From JAXLYX01 sp046351215 (GTDB lineage: Bacteria > Myxococcota_A > Polyangia > Polyangiales > Houyiibacteriaceae), in contig JAXLYX010000007.1 in the NCBI GenBank assembly GCA_046351215.1, positions 186,001-250,000 on the forward strand: a stretch of 64,000 nucleotides of DNA. The letters are read 5' to 3'. Below, piece by piece: positions 1 to 8,837 of the stretch; position 1 is the stretch's first letter, and each line of letters begins with the position of its first letter. Below the pieces are notes generated by a model. It made no database searches, was not told the origin of the DNA, and worked only from the letters and a program-made list of their open reading frames with translations. The position numbers and the translations under genes were made by a program.

Positions 1-601
1 CATGCGCGGCCGGCGCGTGCTGGACGGGGCCCACGGGATTCGGCACCGGCATGAGCGGGGTTCCGAACGCCATCGTGCGCTTCAGATCGCGACCCGTCGC
101 GGCGGCCGCTGCGGGTGCGACCGGAGCCACGGGGGCGGGCGGGCGAGCGACCGGGGGCGGGATCATGCCGGCTGCCGGAGCGGTCGACGGAGAGGCCGCG
201 CGCGGGGCGGCCGCAGCGCCCTGGGGCATGACGCGGGGACGACCGAGGACCGCCTGCACCTTGTCGATCACCGCTTGGGTGTCGAAGGGCTTCACGACGT
301 TGTCGTCGATGCCCGCCGCCTGTCCCTTCGAGGCGTCGTACGGCGTGTGCTGGCTCGAGAGCGCGATGACCGCGACGTTCGCGAGCGAAGGACGCGTCTT
401 GATCGCGTGGGCGACCGCGTAGCCATCGGTCTTGGCCGAGAGGTCCGCGAACACGACGTCGGGACGCACCTCTTCCGCCTTCGCGGCGGCGGCATCGCCG
501 TTGTCGAGGGTGACGACCTGCGCGTTCTCGCCCGCGAAGGTCATTTCCATGATCTTGCGCATGGTCGCGCTGTCATCGACGACCAGGATCTTCACCGCCA
601 C
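1..601 (-). CDS. Response regulator receiver protein with Pro/Ala-rich tail (partial, 3' end outside window)
   Basis: The frame is open from a GTG at 601 to the window edge (200 codons). Residues 1-120 are a CheY-like receiver domain: acidic pair D9/D10, probable phosphoacceptor D53 in FADLS, conserved Ser in ALSSQ and Lys in VVKPF. About residue 122 a low-complexity Pro/Ala linker begins, and the end of the protein lies outside the window. GGAGG sits just upstream of the GTG and supports this start; GTG 595 is an alternative. A receiver followed by a flexible tail without a visible output domain suggests protein-protein signalling, as in chemotaxis or motility adaptors, but an output domain could lie beyond the edge. 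The partner kinase is not in the window. Confidence 0.8.
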   Translation of the reverse strand, partial: MAVKILVVDDSATMRKIMEMTFAGENAQVVTLDNGDAAAAKAEEVRPDVVFADLSAKTDGYAVAHAIKTRPSLANVAVIALSSQHTPYDASKGQAAGIDDNVVKPFDTQAVIDKVQAVLGRPRVMPQGAAAAPRAASPSTAPAAGMIPPPVARPPAPVAPVAPAAAAATGRDLKRTMAFGTPLMPVPNPVGPVQHAPAAH

Positions 602-660
602 GCAAGGCCTCCTCGATCAGCGCGGAATTCCGCCGTCTCGCGTGCGAAATCTGCAGGGGA

Positions 661-690
661 TGGATACCGCGGGTCATCGCCGTGGGTCAA
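661..690 (-). promoter_or_regulatory. Probable sigma-70 promoter of the response regulator gene
   Basis: On the minus strand, TTGACC (685-690) and TATCCA (661-666) are separated by 18 bp. The predicted start of transcription is near 655, giving a leader of about 50 nt to the GTG at 601. It lies in the 150-bp gap after the gene ending at 752, where I see no other gene. Confidence 0.5.
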
Positions 691-751
691 GAACTGCGCG
701 CAACGCGCTTCGGCGCGGTCCGCGGCGGCCGGCCGACCCCGCCACGCCCGT

Positions 752-3700
752 TCAGCGGTCGCGGAGCTCGAGGCCGAGCCGAGCGGCCTGTTCCCGGAGG
801 GGAGCCTCGCTGCCCGGTGTGTACCGAAGGGCCGAGATCCCTTCCTCGAGGACCTCGCGGGCCTCGGGGCAGCGGCCGAGGGCGCAGAGAGCGTCCGCCA
901 GGGACTCGATCGCCTCCCGATGCGGCGGCCAGGCGCGGAGGGCCCGACGCTCGAACCGGATCGCGAGCGCGAGGTTCCCGCCGTCGGCGGCCCGCTTGCC
1001 CCGGTCGTGCCAAGTGTGCGCCAGCGCACGTCGAGCGTAGGCCCGGGCATCGACGAAGCGCCGCGCCGCGGCGCGATCGCCGGACTCGATCGCGCACTCC
1101 GAAAGCCAGAGCAGGGCCTCCGGGGGCAGGGAGGCCTCGTCCCAGCGGTGCGAGAGCAGGCGTGGGCAGCCTCCCTCGAGGCGGAGGCTCGCGAATTCCA
1201 CGAGCGTGGCGTCGGCGCGCCGGGGCGCCCGGACGACGATCGCGAGCGCCCGCCGCAGGAGCTCGTCGGATTGGGCGGCGATCGCCGCCTTCACCAGCGG
1301 GGTCGCGTCGCTCGGCACCGTGCGTCGATGGCTCGCCGCGCCGAGGGCTTCCGTGCCGAGCCCGTCGACCTCGCGCAGCGCGTCGGCCCGGAACGCGGCC
1401 TCCTCGTCGTTCGAGGCGTCGTAGCGCGCGAGCGCGGTCCGCACGTCGCCGAGGGTCTCGGCAATCGCGCCCTCGACGAGCGCCCGGTCGTCGCGCGAGA
1501 GCGAGAGCATCGGCAGCGCCCGGGCCACCCGTGCGGCGGCGACCCGCCGCCCCTCGAGGCGCGCGAGGCGGAAGAGGAGGCTCGAGGCCTGGATCGAGGG
1601 AGGGAGCGCACGCTGGGTCTCGCGTGTGATCCAGGGGATGTGGGCGAAGGCCTGGTCGAGGTCGCGCTCCTCGAGGGCGCTCCCGTGCGGAAGGCGGGCG
1701 AGCGCGTATTCGAAGGAAGGGCGATCGTCCGAGAGCGTCGCCGCCCCCTGCGCGAACGCCGCGGAGCCGAGCGAGTCGAGCTCCTGGGTCGCCTCGAGCT
1801 CCGCCACGGTATCGAGGTGGTAGCCGGCGAGCAGCGTCCGGAGCCGGGGATTCGCGGTGATCCGCTCGAGGGCGCGCGTGCCGAGCGTGACCGGACGATC
1901 GCTCGCCACGAGGATGAAGCTCGAGTCCTCGACGACGAACGCGGAGACGTGGGGGAAGACCGAGCGCAACGTCGCCACGACCTGACGGACGCGCGGGACG
2001 TCGATGCGGAAGAGGTTCACCCACTGCGCGAAGACCCCGCCGGGACGGAGCGCATGGCGCGCCTCGACGAAGAACTCGCGGGTGTAGAGCGCGCTCGAGC
2101 CGGCGAGCCAGGGATGCGAGGGCTGGGAGAGGATCGCGTCGTAGGTCGCGGGCTCGGCGAGCACGAGCTGGGCACGGGCGTCGTCGATCACCAGGTGCGC
2201 GCGGCGATCGTCGAGCGGGAAGGGACGGTGGCGCGCCCGGTGCATGGCGCGGGCCGCTTCGACCACCGCGGGCTCGAGCTCGACGACGTCGACGCGCGCG
2301 AACGGGCCCGCGAGCAGCATCGTCGTCGAGTGTCCCGCGCCGAGGCCGATCATCAGGGCGCGGTCGGTCCGCTCGGCGACGAGCGACGGAAGCCCCCCGA
2401 GGAGCACGAGCTCCGGACCGAAGACGGGCTCCTTCGCCGCGATGCCGGACTCGGGCCGCCCGTCGTTGAAGAGGCGCAGCGTGTCGTCGCGACGGACCAC
2501 CGTGACCGTGGTGTTGCGGCCCTCGCGTAGGAAGACGAGGTTCTCCTCGTAACGTTCGGTCGGCCCCTCGATGACGGCGCGCGTGGGCTCGTACCAGGCG
2601 TCGAGCAGGAAGGGGAGGTGGATCGAAGGTTGGAACCGCAAGAAGAGTCCGGCGACGAGCACCGGCAGCGCCAGGGCCTCGATCCTCCGCGGAACGCCGT
2701 CGGAGGAGACGAGGAGGGCGATGCCCCCGATCAGGGCGTGCGCGAGCACGACGAGGTGGAGCGAGCGCTCGAGACCGAGGGCGGGCACCAGCAGGAACCC
2801 CGCGCCGAGCGAGCCCGCGAGCCCACCGACCGTGTTCGCGCCGAGCACGACGCCTGTCGCCGCCCCCTCCTGACCGCGGCCCGCGGAGACGGCTCGGACG
2901 AGCCAGGGGAGCCCGGTGCCGAGGACCGTCGCGAGCGGAAGGAGCAGGAGGGCGCTCACCGCGAGGATGACCCAGGGCGAGCTCGGGACGAGCTCCGCCT
3001 GACCGTGGATCATCACGAGGAGCCGCGGAACGAAGGGCAAGGCGGCCATCCCGAGCGCGGTGAGCAGGGAGAGCGCGATCTGCACGCGCCCGAGCGCGCG
3101 CAGCGCATCGCGCCCCTCGCCCCGCGCACGCTGCGTGAGCGCCGAGCCGAGCGCGATGCCGAGGAGGTAGGAGACGAGCATGGCGGCGAACGCCTGGCTC
3201 GAGGCCTGCACGACGAGCCGGAGCGCGCGCGTCCACAGCACCTCGCCGGCGAGCGAGAGCGCTCCGGTCGCGAAGGCGGCCGCGGCACCGACGAGGAGGG
3301 GCACGTCGAAGCGGGCGTCTCGCTCGGCGGCTTCCGTGGCCTCGTGAGCGGGGCCCGCCTCGTGGGTGGGTCTGCGGAGGTCGCGCGCCCCGAATCCGAC
3401 GAGGGCCGCGGCGATCGTGCTGCCGAGCGCCGCGAGCAGGACGGAATCGCGCACGCCGATCGCCGGGAGCAGGTAGAAGCCCGTCAGCCCGGCCCCGACC
3501 ACGGCGCCGAGCGTGTTCACGGCGTAGAGCGCCGTCGTGCGGACGCGCCAGCGCGAGGCATCGTCGGCCACGGCCGCGACCAGCACGGGGAGCGTGGCGC
3601 CCATGAGCGCCGTCGGGGGCACGAGGAAGAGGAGGGCGAGCCCGAGCCGGAGGACGGAGAGAGCGCCGAAGGAGAGCCCACGCCCGAGGTGCGCGTAGAG

Positions 3701-4006
3701 GTGGTGGACCTGGGGGAGCGCGATCACCGAGACCACGGCCAGGGCCGCGACCCCCACCTCGAGCATCGCGTAGGTGCGGGCGGGGCGCGACGTGCGGGAG
3801 GAGATCCGACCTCCGAGGAAGGCCCCGAGGCCCATCCCGAGGAAGAACGCCGCGAGCACCGTGGCCACCGCGAGATCGGACACGCCGAACACGCGGTGCA
3901 GCATCCGTCCCCAGGCGGACTCGTAGACGAGCGCCGAAGCGCCGGAGACGAAGAGCCCGGCGTGGAGGACGGCGCCGGATCGTCGGTACGTCGCAGGGGG
4001 GGTCAT
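752..4006 (-). CDS. Fused MFS-like membrane / spermidine-synthase-like / TPR protein
   Basis: A 1084-residue protein. Residues 1 to about 450 hold ten or more hydrophobic segments (for example ALVYESAWGRML and VATVLAAFFLGMGLGAFLGG) typical of the membrane part of fused MFS/spermidine synthases. Residues of roughly 480-750 form a SAM-methyltransferase-type Rossmann fold: glycine-rich MIGLGAGHSTTM, acidic VVELEP and the LYTREFF segment of the SpeE family. The position where spermidine synthases keep catalytic Asp reads LSQPSHPW, so polyamine synthesis is doubtful. The last 300 residues are alpha-helical and TPR-like. The start at ATG 4006 gives MTPPATYRR; an upstream in-frame codon at 4105 would overlap trmB. 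The protein probably acts at the inner membrane; the substrate is unknown. Confidence 0.8.
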   Translation of the reverse strand: MTPPATYRRSGAVLHAGLFVSGASALVYESAWGRMLHRVFGVSDLAVATVLAAFFLGMGLGAFLGGRISSRTSRPARTYAMLEVGVAALAVVSVIALPQVHHLYAHLGRGLSFGALSVLRLGLALLFLVPPTALMGATLPVLVAAVADDASRWRVRTTALYAVNTLGAVVGAGLTGFYLLPAIGVRDSVLLAALGSTIAAALVGFGARDLRRPTHEAGPAHEATEAAERDARFDVPLLVGAAAAFATGALSLAGEVLWTRALRLVVQASSQAFAAMLVSYLLGIALGSALTQRARGEGRDALRALGRVQIALSLLTALGMAALPFVPRLLVMIHGQAELVPSSPWVILAVSALLLLPLATVLGTGLPWLVRAVSAGRGQEGAATGVVLGANTVGGLAGSLGAGFLLVPALGLERSLHLVVLAHALIGGIALLVSSDGVPRRIEALALPVLVAGLFLRFQPSIHLPFLLDAWYEPTRAVIEGPTERYEENLVFLREGRNTTVTVVRRDDTLRLFNDGRPESGIAAKEPVFGPELVLLGGLPSLVAERTDRALMIGLGAGHSTTMLLAGPFARVDVVELEPAVVEAARAMHRARHRPFPLDDRRAHLVIDDARAQLVLAEPATYDAILSQPSHPWLAGSSALYTREFFVEARHALRPGGVFAQWVNLFRIDVPRVRQVVATLRSVFPHVSAFVVEDSSFILVASDRPVTLGTRALERITANPRLRTLLAGYHLDTVAELEATQELDSLGSAAFAQGAATLSDDRPSFEYALARLPHGSALEERDLDQAFAHIPWITRETQRALPPSIQASSLLFRLARLEGRRVAAARVARALPMLSLSRDDRALVEGAIAETLGDVRTALARYDASNDEEAAFRADALREVDGLGTEALGAASHRRTVPSDATPLVKAAIAAQSDELLRRALAIVVRAPRRADATLVEFASLRLEGGCPRLLSHRWDEASLPPEALLWLSECAIESGDRAAARRFVDARAYARRALAHTWHDRGKRAADGGNLALAIRFERRALRAWPPHREAIESLADALCALGRCPEAREVLEEGISALRYTPGSEAPLREQAARLGLELRDR

Positions 4007-4016
4007 GGGGGCGCCA

Positions 4017-4045
4017 CGATGAATCGCGGAGATCCGGCGTGTCAA
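4017..4045 (-). promoter_or_regulatory. Probable promoter of the MFS/SpeE-like gene, nearly leaderless
   Basis: A perfect TTGACA (4040-4045, minus strand), a 17-bp spacer and TCATCG (4017-4022). Only 10 bp separate the -10 box from ATG 4006, so the leader would be about 3 nt and no Shine-Dalgarno site could fit. The -35 is strong, the -10 is weak. Confidence 0.45.
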
Positions 4046-4079
4046 CGCGATCCCCCGGAGGCCGGCCGGACCGCGACGT

Positions 4080-4108
4080 TTGACGGCCCAGGGCCCGCGT
4101 TCCAAGGT
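4080..4108 (+). promoter_or_regulatory. Probable leaderless promoter of trmB
   Basis: TTGACG (4080-4085), a 17-bp spacer and CAAGGT (4103-4108), followed by 7 nt and then GTG 4116. Transcription would begin at the GTG itself. This makes the TTG at 4080, part of the -35 box, an unlikely start codon. Confidence 0.45.
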
Positions 4109-4115
4109 CGGCGCC

Positions 4116-4790
4116 GTGACCGAGACCGCCCCCCCGATCCGCTACGGACTGATCGCGCCGCGCGCCCCCGAAGGCGCCGTCGATCTGAACGAGGTCCTGC
4201 CCGGGACCGGCCCGATCGAGATCGACATCGGGTTCGGCCGGGGCATGTCGGTGTTCGAGCGTGCCCGCGTCGCGCCGGGCTCCCGGATCCTCGGGATCGA
4301 GATCAAGAGCAAGCTGGCGACGTGGGTCGACGAGCGTCGCAAGCGGGAAGGGCTCGACCGGGTCCGGATCTTCTGCGGCGACGCCCGCGAGATCCTCTCC
4401 CGCACCGGCCCCGACGGCTCGGTCGCGCGTGTCTTCGTGCACTTCCCCGATCCGTGGTGGAAGAAGCGCCACCAGCACCGCCGCGTCGTCGGCGAGGCGT
4501 TCCTCGACGAGGTCGCCCGTCTGCTCGAGCCCGGTGGCGAGCTCTACGTGCAGACGGACGTCGAGGACCGCGCCCAGCTCTACCTCGACGCCATCCGCGA
4601 GCACCCCGCCTTCCTCCTCGCGACGCCGACCGGGCTCATCGAGAAGAACCCCTACGGAGCCCGCTCGAACCGGGAACGCCGCGCGGACGAGGACGGACTG
4701 CCCGTCTATCGGATCCTCGCGCAGCGCCGTGGCCTCGCCGCCCTGCCGGGCCGCGATCCCAAGTGCGGCGGCAGCCTCGCGGAGCGCTGA
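4116..4790 (+). CDS. trmB: tRNA (guanine-N7-)-methyltransferase TrmB
   Basis: A 224-residue protein of the TrmB family, which makes N7-methylguanosine at position 46 of tRNA using SAM. The SAM site is seen in IDIGFGRGMSVFERA, and the family signature FVHFPDPWWKKRHQHRR lies mid-protein. The acidic residue after ELYVQTD fits the family. The start is placed at GTG 4116, which lies 7 nt downstream of a promoter-like -10 box; the frame is open from a TTG at 4080. It diverges from the membrane protein at 4006 and converges on the AAA/TPR gene, whose stop is 19 bp away. Length matches the family. Confidence 0.93.
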   Translation: MTETAPPIRYGLIAPRAPEGAVDLNEVLPGTGPIEIDIGFGRGMSVFERARVAPGSRILGIEIKSKLATWVDERRKREGLDRVRIFCGDAREILSRTGPDGSVARVFVHFPDPWWKKRHQHRRVVGEAFLDEVARLLEPGGELYVQTDVEDRAQLYLDAIREHPAFLLATPTGLIEKNPYGARSNRERRADEDGLPVYRILAQRRGLAALPGRDPKCGGSLAER

Positions 4791-4797
4791 CCCGGAA

Positions 4798-4819
4798 GCC
4801 CCTCCGGCTCAGGCGGGGC
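4798..4819. terminator. Weak hairpin between convergent genes
   Basis: GCCCC (4798-4802) pairs with GGGGC (4815-4819) around a 12-nt loop that contains the minus-strand stop codon (4809-4811). A mismatch followed by two further pairs extends it. No T-tract follows. Its position between two converging genes makes a bidirectional terminator plausible. Confidence 0.3.
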
Positions 4820-7637
4820 CGAGCTCCGAGAGCACCCGGCTCACGTGCTCGGCCTCCGGGAGGCCCATCTTGCGCATGATCGCCCGCGCCTCGAGGAGGC
4901 GTTCGCGCGCCCCCTCGAAGTCCCCTCGCTCGATGAGGTGATGGCCGAGGTCCATGAGCGAGCGGGCGGCCTCGCGCTCGTTCCCGATCTCGCGGAAGAG
5001 ATCGATGCTCGCGAGGAAGCTGTCCTCGGCCGTCGAGGGACCGACCGGCGCCTTCCCGTCGTAGAGCGTGAGCGCCCGGAGCTGGCCGAGGCTCCGATGT
5101 ACGTAGGCCATCGACTCCTTCGAGCCCTGCGATTCCGCGAGCGCGAGCGCGCCCTCGAGCACGTAGCGCGCATCGTCGTCCCCGCGCCGCATGGCGAGTC
5201 GACCGAGCAAGAGCTCGATCCGGAGCCCGGAGCGACGGTCGCCGAGCTCGCGGCTGATCTCCTTGGCGCGCGAGAGGAGGTCCTGCGCGGTGTCGAGGCG
5301 GCCGTCGACGAGGTGCGTCTCGGCGAGGCTGTGCAGCACGTGGCATTCGGACCGCCGATCGGCCATCTCGCGCGCCCGGGCCAGGGCCTGGCTCCAGGTC
5401 TGCGCCGCGGACGGCCGATCGCCGCGCTCGAAGAGCAGGCGTCCGAGCGAGATCAGCGATTGGAGCACGCCCTCGTCGTCGCCGACGGACTCCCGGATCT
5501 CGAGCCCGGTACGGAGCATCGTCTCGGCTGCCGCCATGTTGCCGCGCCGGAGCTCGAGCCGACCGAGCGTGGTCAGCGAGAGGGCCTCGCCGCGGCGGTC
5601 GCCGTGGGCGCGCCGGATGTCGAGGGCCTCCATGGCGGCGCGGATCGCCTCGGACGTCCGACCGGCGAAGAGATCGATCTGCGCGAGATCGTCGAGCGTG
5701 GAGGCCACGCCCCGCAGGTCGGCGGCCGAGCGGAAGAGGTCGAGCGCCCGCTCGAGCGCCTCGCGCGCCTTCGCGTCCTCGCCGCGCTGGCGATGCACGC
5801 GCGCGATGCGGTTCAGCGCGGCGCCTCCCTTGCCTCGGGCGCCGATCGACCAGGCGAGCGAGAGCATCTCGGCGAACGCGGCGATCGCGCGATCGTACTG
5901 GCCGAGCGTCGTGAGCAGGGAGCCGTGCTCGTGGAGGACCTCGAGGCGCAGCGCGGCCTCCTCGACGTCGAGCAGGGAGAGGGCCTTGTCGGAGTAGCCG
6001 AGGGCGCGCGCCGTGCGTCGCTCCTGGCGATCGACCATCGCAGCCTCGAAATAGGCCTGCGCGGCGCGCGTCCGCTGGCCGGCGAGCTCGTAGTGCGGAG
6101 CGACCACCGCGGCGAGCCCCTCGCGGCGGTGCGAGGCGACGACGGCGAGCCATCGCGCCACGACGGAGTGGCGTCGCGTCCGCTGCTCGGCGTCCATCTC
6201 CTGGTAGACGAGCTTGCGCGTGCCCGGGAGCGCGAATCGGTACTCGCGTGCGCCCGGGAGATCCGTGCCCTCCGAGGGCTCGAGGAAGCCCTTGTCGACC
6301 AGGCGGTAGAGCGCGTCCTCGAGCGAGTCCGCGTCGAAGTCGTCGAGCCAGATCGAGAGGGGTGCCTTCGAGGAGCCCGGCACCTTCTGCTCCGAGCGCA
6401 TCTGCGCGAGCACCGCACCGTCCCAGAAGACCTCGCCGACGACGGCGGCCCGATCGACCGTCGCCCGCTCGATGCCGTCGAGGCGCGCGAGACGGGCGCG
6501 GATCGCGTCGTCCATCGAGACCGGCATGTCCTCGTCGCGGAGACGCGCGAGGTCGACCCGGAGCCTCGGCCCCGAGCGGACGAAGAGGCCGTTCTCCCAG
6601 AGCGCGAACGCGAGCTCGCGCAGGAGGCTCGGATTGCCGGACGAGCGATGCGTCAGCGCGGCGACGAGCGGCTCGGGGAGCTCGTCGAGATCCGGCAGGA
6701 GCTTGCGGACCACCTCGCCGACGTGCTCCTCGCTCAGCGCCTCGATCGGCACCGCGTGCACGCCGCCGAGCGGCCGCATCGACTGGGCCCGCTCCGCGAC
6801 GGGGGCATCCCCCGCGAGAACGATGGCGAGGGGGCCCTCGATCCGGCTCAGCTCGGCGACCATGTCCCACGCCGGCTTCTCGGCGAAGTGGAAGTTGTCG
6901 AGGAGCAGCAGCACCGGGCGCTGGGACGCGTCGCCGCCGTAGAGCCTCCGTACGGCCGCGACGGCGCGCCGATGGAGTTCGTCCGGATTCGCCTGCAGGG
7001 GCCGGAGGAACGGGCTGTCGGGGAAGGGCACGCCCGCCACGTAGCCGAGCAGGTGTGTCGTCTCCGCCACCGAGATGACGTTCGAGGTGGCGAGCGCCGA
7101 GGACACGATGGTCGACATCTGCGCGCGGACGTGACTCGGCACCGAGGACGGGGTGACCCCGAAACGCTCGAGCAGCATGCGCGAGAAGGGCGCGTACTCT
7201 CCGTCCCGGTCCTCGCGGCAGGAGCCGTAGGCGAGGTGGACGCGCGGATCGAGGTGGGCCGCGTGCTGGCTCGCGAGGAAGAGGAGACGGCTCTTGCCCG
7301 AGCCGCGGGCTCCCTCGAGCACCGTGACGGTCGGCGCGCCGAGCGCGAAGGCGCGCTCGATCGCCGTCTGGAGCGCCCTCGTCACGTTCGTCTGGCCGAC
7401 GAGCGGGATCTCGGACTCCTCACCGCGCGCGAGCTGCACCTCGTGCGAGACCAGCACGGGCTGGGCGGACGGATTCGTCCCGCCTGCGATGCGCATGCGG
7501 CCGAAGGTGTTCCCGCTGCGCGTCCCCGGGATGGACTTGCGCGGATCGTCGACGAGGCTCGCGCCACAGCGGGCGCACGAGCGGAACGCCCGAGGATTCT
7601 CGAAACCGCACGCGCCGCATCCGGAGGTCCGAGCCAT
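4809..7637 (-). CDS. Zinc-ribbon / AAA ATPase / TPR protein
   Basis: A 942-residue cytosolic protein. The N-terminus has a zinc ribbon with C7, C10, C21 and C24. An AAA_16-type ATPase follows, with Walker A GARGSGKSR near residue 110 and Walker B VLLLLDNFHF near residue 250. The rest is a long array of TPR repeats (for example LGRLELRRGNMAAAETMLRTG). The architecture resembles the large ATPase/TPR halves of STAND-type regulators and of myxobacterial kinase fusions, but neither a kinase domain nor a C-terminal LuxR helix-turn-helix is present. It probably works as an ATP-driven signalling scaffold; ligand and output are unknown. ATG 7637 lies just downstream of a clear promoter with almost no leader. 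Confidence 0.85.
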   Translation of the reverse strand: MARTSGCGACGFENPRAFRSCARCGASLVDDPRKSIPGTRSGNTFGRMRIAGGTNPSAQPVLVSHEVQLARGEESEIPLVGQTNVTRALQTAIERAFALGAPTVTVLEGARGSGKSRLLFLASQHAAHLDPRVHLAYGSCREDRDGEYAPFSRMLLERFGVTPSSVPSHVRAQMSTIVSSALATSNVISVAETTHLLGYVAGVPFPDSPFLRPLQANPDELHRRAVAAVRRLYGGDASQRPVLLLLDNFHFAEKPAWDMVAELSRIEGPLAIVLAGDAPVAERAQSMRPLGGVHAVPIEALSEEHVGEVVRKLLPDLDELPEPLVAALTHRSSGNPSLLRELAFALWENGLFVRSGPRLRVDLARLRDEDMPVSMDDAIRARLARLDGIERATVDRAAVVGEVFWDGAVLAQMRSEQKVPGSSKAPLSIWLDDFDADSLEDALYRLVDKGFLEPSEGTDLPGAREYRFALPGTRKLVYQEMDAEQRTRRHSVVARWLAVVASHRREGLAAVVAPHYELAGQRTRAAQAYFEAAMVDRQERRTARALGYSDKALSLLDVEEAALRLEVLHEHGSLLTTLGQYDRAIAAFAEMLSLAWSIGARGKGGAALNRIARVHRQRGEDAKAREALERALDLFRSAADLRGVASTLDDLAQIDLFAGRTSEAIRAAMEALDIRRAHGDRRGEALSLTTLGRLELRRGNMAAAETMLRTGLEIRESVGDDEGVLQSLISLGRLLFERGDRPSAAQTWSQALARAREMADRRSECHVLHSLAETHLVDGRLDTAQDLLSRAKEISRELGDRRSGLRIELLLGRLAMRRGDDDARYVLEGALALAESQGSKESMAYVHRSLGQLRALTLYDGKAPVGPSTAEDSFLASIDLFREIGNEREAARSLMDLGHHLIERGDFEGARERLLEARAIMRKMGLPEAEHVSRVLSELGPA

Positions 7638-7645
7638 GCCCGCTC

Positions 7646-7673
7646 AGGATACCGGGCCGCGCGCGCGTCTCAA
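7646..7673 (-). promoter_or_regulatory. Probable near-leaderless promoter of the AAA/TPR gene
   Basis: TTGAGA (7668-7673), 16-bp GC-only spacer and TATCCT (7646-7651) on the minus strand, then 8 nt to ATG 7637. The -35 box overlaps the stop codon of the upstream deacetylase gene, so the AAA gene need not depend on read-through. Confidence 0.55.
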
Positions 7674-8713
7674 CGGGGTTCCGCCGGGGCGGCGCACCGG
7701 CTGCGATTCTCTTCCCGGAGCCGCGCCTGACGGGTCGCCAGGACCTCGGGGGGCAGCACCATCGGGGGGGCCTCGGCGCTCGGGCCGTCCTCCTCACCCC
7801 GGGGGACGTGGAACATCGCGACGTCGCCGCCGAAGTCGTAGAGCTCCTCGCCTCGGGCCAGGAGCTCGCAGTTGCGTCGCCGCAGCTCGGCCACGATCCG
7901 CGGGAAGGCCTCGACGGTGTGCTCGTAGGTGTCGTGCAGCAGGACGATGCCGCCGCGCTGCCCCTCTTCGCGCTCCTTGCGCTCGAGGACCTTGAAGAAG
8001 GTCTCGTACACGAGGTCGGGCGTGCTCACCTGGAAATCGCCGGCCCCGAGGTTCCAGAGCACCTGCGTGTAGCCCCTCTGGGCGATGAGGCCGTCGACGC
8101 GGGGCGAGCGCGAGCCGCCGGGCGGGCGCACGAGGAAAGGCCTCGCGCCGACCTCGCGCTCGATGAGCCTCGCGGCCTCGTCGATCTCGTAGGCGACCCC
8201 GACGTCGTCGAGCGTGGGCAGCTGCACGTGGTTGACGGAGTGCGCACCGATCGCGTGTCCGCGGCGCAGGATCTCGCGCGCGATCTCGGCCTGCTGTCGG
8301 TTGCGAGGCGTGGCGTCGAGGATCCGATTCGTCGTCAGGAAGAAGACCGCCTTGATGCCCTCGCGGTCGAGCATGTCGAGCAAGCGCGGGGTGGTGCGAC
8401 GCTCGGGGCCGTCGTCGAACGTGAAGAGGAGGATCCGATGGGGGGTCGCGCCCCCGATGATCAGTCCGCGCGCCATGTCGCTGCCGAGGGGATCGCGCAT
8501 CCGAGGCGCGTCGGGGGCGGCCGGTGACGGTCCGGCGATCGCGCTCGGCTCGGCCGGAGCCGCCTCCACGAACGCCGGCGAGGGGGTCGATCGGGGGACG
8601 GCGGCCCCCGCCCGCTCGGGCGCGAGGTGGGCGATCACCGAGCCGGCCGCGATCGCGCCGGCCACGAGGAGGCCTTTGCCGAGATGCGAAACGAAGCCGG
8701 AGAGCGCTGCCAC
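7670..8713 (-). CDS. Polysaccharide deacetylase family protein (CE4/NodB)
   Basis: A 347-residue exported or membrane-anchored protein. Residues about 10-30 form a hydrophobic signal/anchor (GLLVAGAIAAGSVIA), followed by a Pro/Ala-rich linker. The CE4 catalytic domain (about 95-300) has all main motifs: TFDDGPE with the catalytic Asp and metal Asp, the metal-binding HSVNH, RPPGG, the WNLGAGDF region and LLHDT with the catalytic His. Members remove acetyl groups from peptidoglycan or N-acetylated polysaccharides; the substrate here cannot be told. The start is GTG 8713, 6 nt from a TACCCT box. It is transcribed away from the Gld-type ABC operon and its stop lies 32 bp before the AAA/TPR start. 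Confidence 0.88.
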   Translation of the reverse strand: MAALSGFVSHLGKGLLVAGAIAAGSVIAHLAPERAGAAVPRSTPSPAFVEAAPAEPSAIAGPSPAAPDAPRMRDPLGSDMARGLIIGGATPHRILLFTFDDGPERRTTPRLLDMLDREGIKAVFFLTTNRILDATPRNRQQAEIAREILRRGHAIGAHSVNHVQLPTLDDVGVAYEIDEAARLIEREVGARPFLVRPPGGSRSPRVDGLIAQRGYTQVLWNLGAGDFQVSTPDLVYETFFKVLERKEREEGQRGGIVLLHDTYEHTVEAFPRIVAELRRRNCELLARGEELYDFGGDVAMFHVPRGEEDGPSAEAPPMVLPPEVLATRQARLREENRSRCAAPAEPR

Positions 8714-8719
8714 GAGCCC

Positions 8720-8748
8720 AGGGTAGCAAGAGCACCCACATGTAGGAA
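8720..8748 (-). promoter_or_regulatory. Possible leaderless promoter of the deacetylase gene
   Basis: TACCCT (8720-8725) lies 6 nt before GTG 8713 on the minus strand. A 17-bp spacer leads to a poor -35, TTCCTA (8743-8748). The same TACCCT box precedes the kinase gene at 46529. Confidence 0.3.
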
Positions 8749-8765
8749 ATTATCGGCGGGCGCAT

Positions 8766-8794
8766 TTGCGACGTGGGTCGCGTTCGACTAATCC
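8766..8794 (+). promoter_or_regulatory. Possible promoter of the Gld-type ABC operon
   Basis: TTGCGA (8766-8771), 17 bp, TAATCC (8789-8794). The -10 is weak. It is the best candidate in the 124-bp divergent gap, which also holds the AT-richer stretch at 8748-8755. A leader of about 37 nt would contain the GGGAGG ribosome site used at 8838. Confidence 0.28.
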
Positions 8795-8837
8795 ACCCCG
8801 CCGCCGGCCCTGGGGTCGGCAAAGGGCGGGAGGCAGT

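Noticed and set aside
2..2530. Open frame of 842 codons on the plus strand across the first two genes
   Set aside because: Antisense to the receiver domain and the SpeE-like protein; Arg/Glu/Gly-rich shadow sequence.
752..4006. Calling the gene a functional spermidine synthase
   Set aside because: Catalytic Asp residues are not visible at the expected place and the protein is mainly membrane and TPR.
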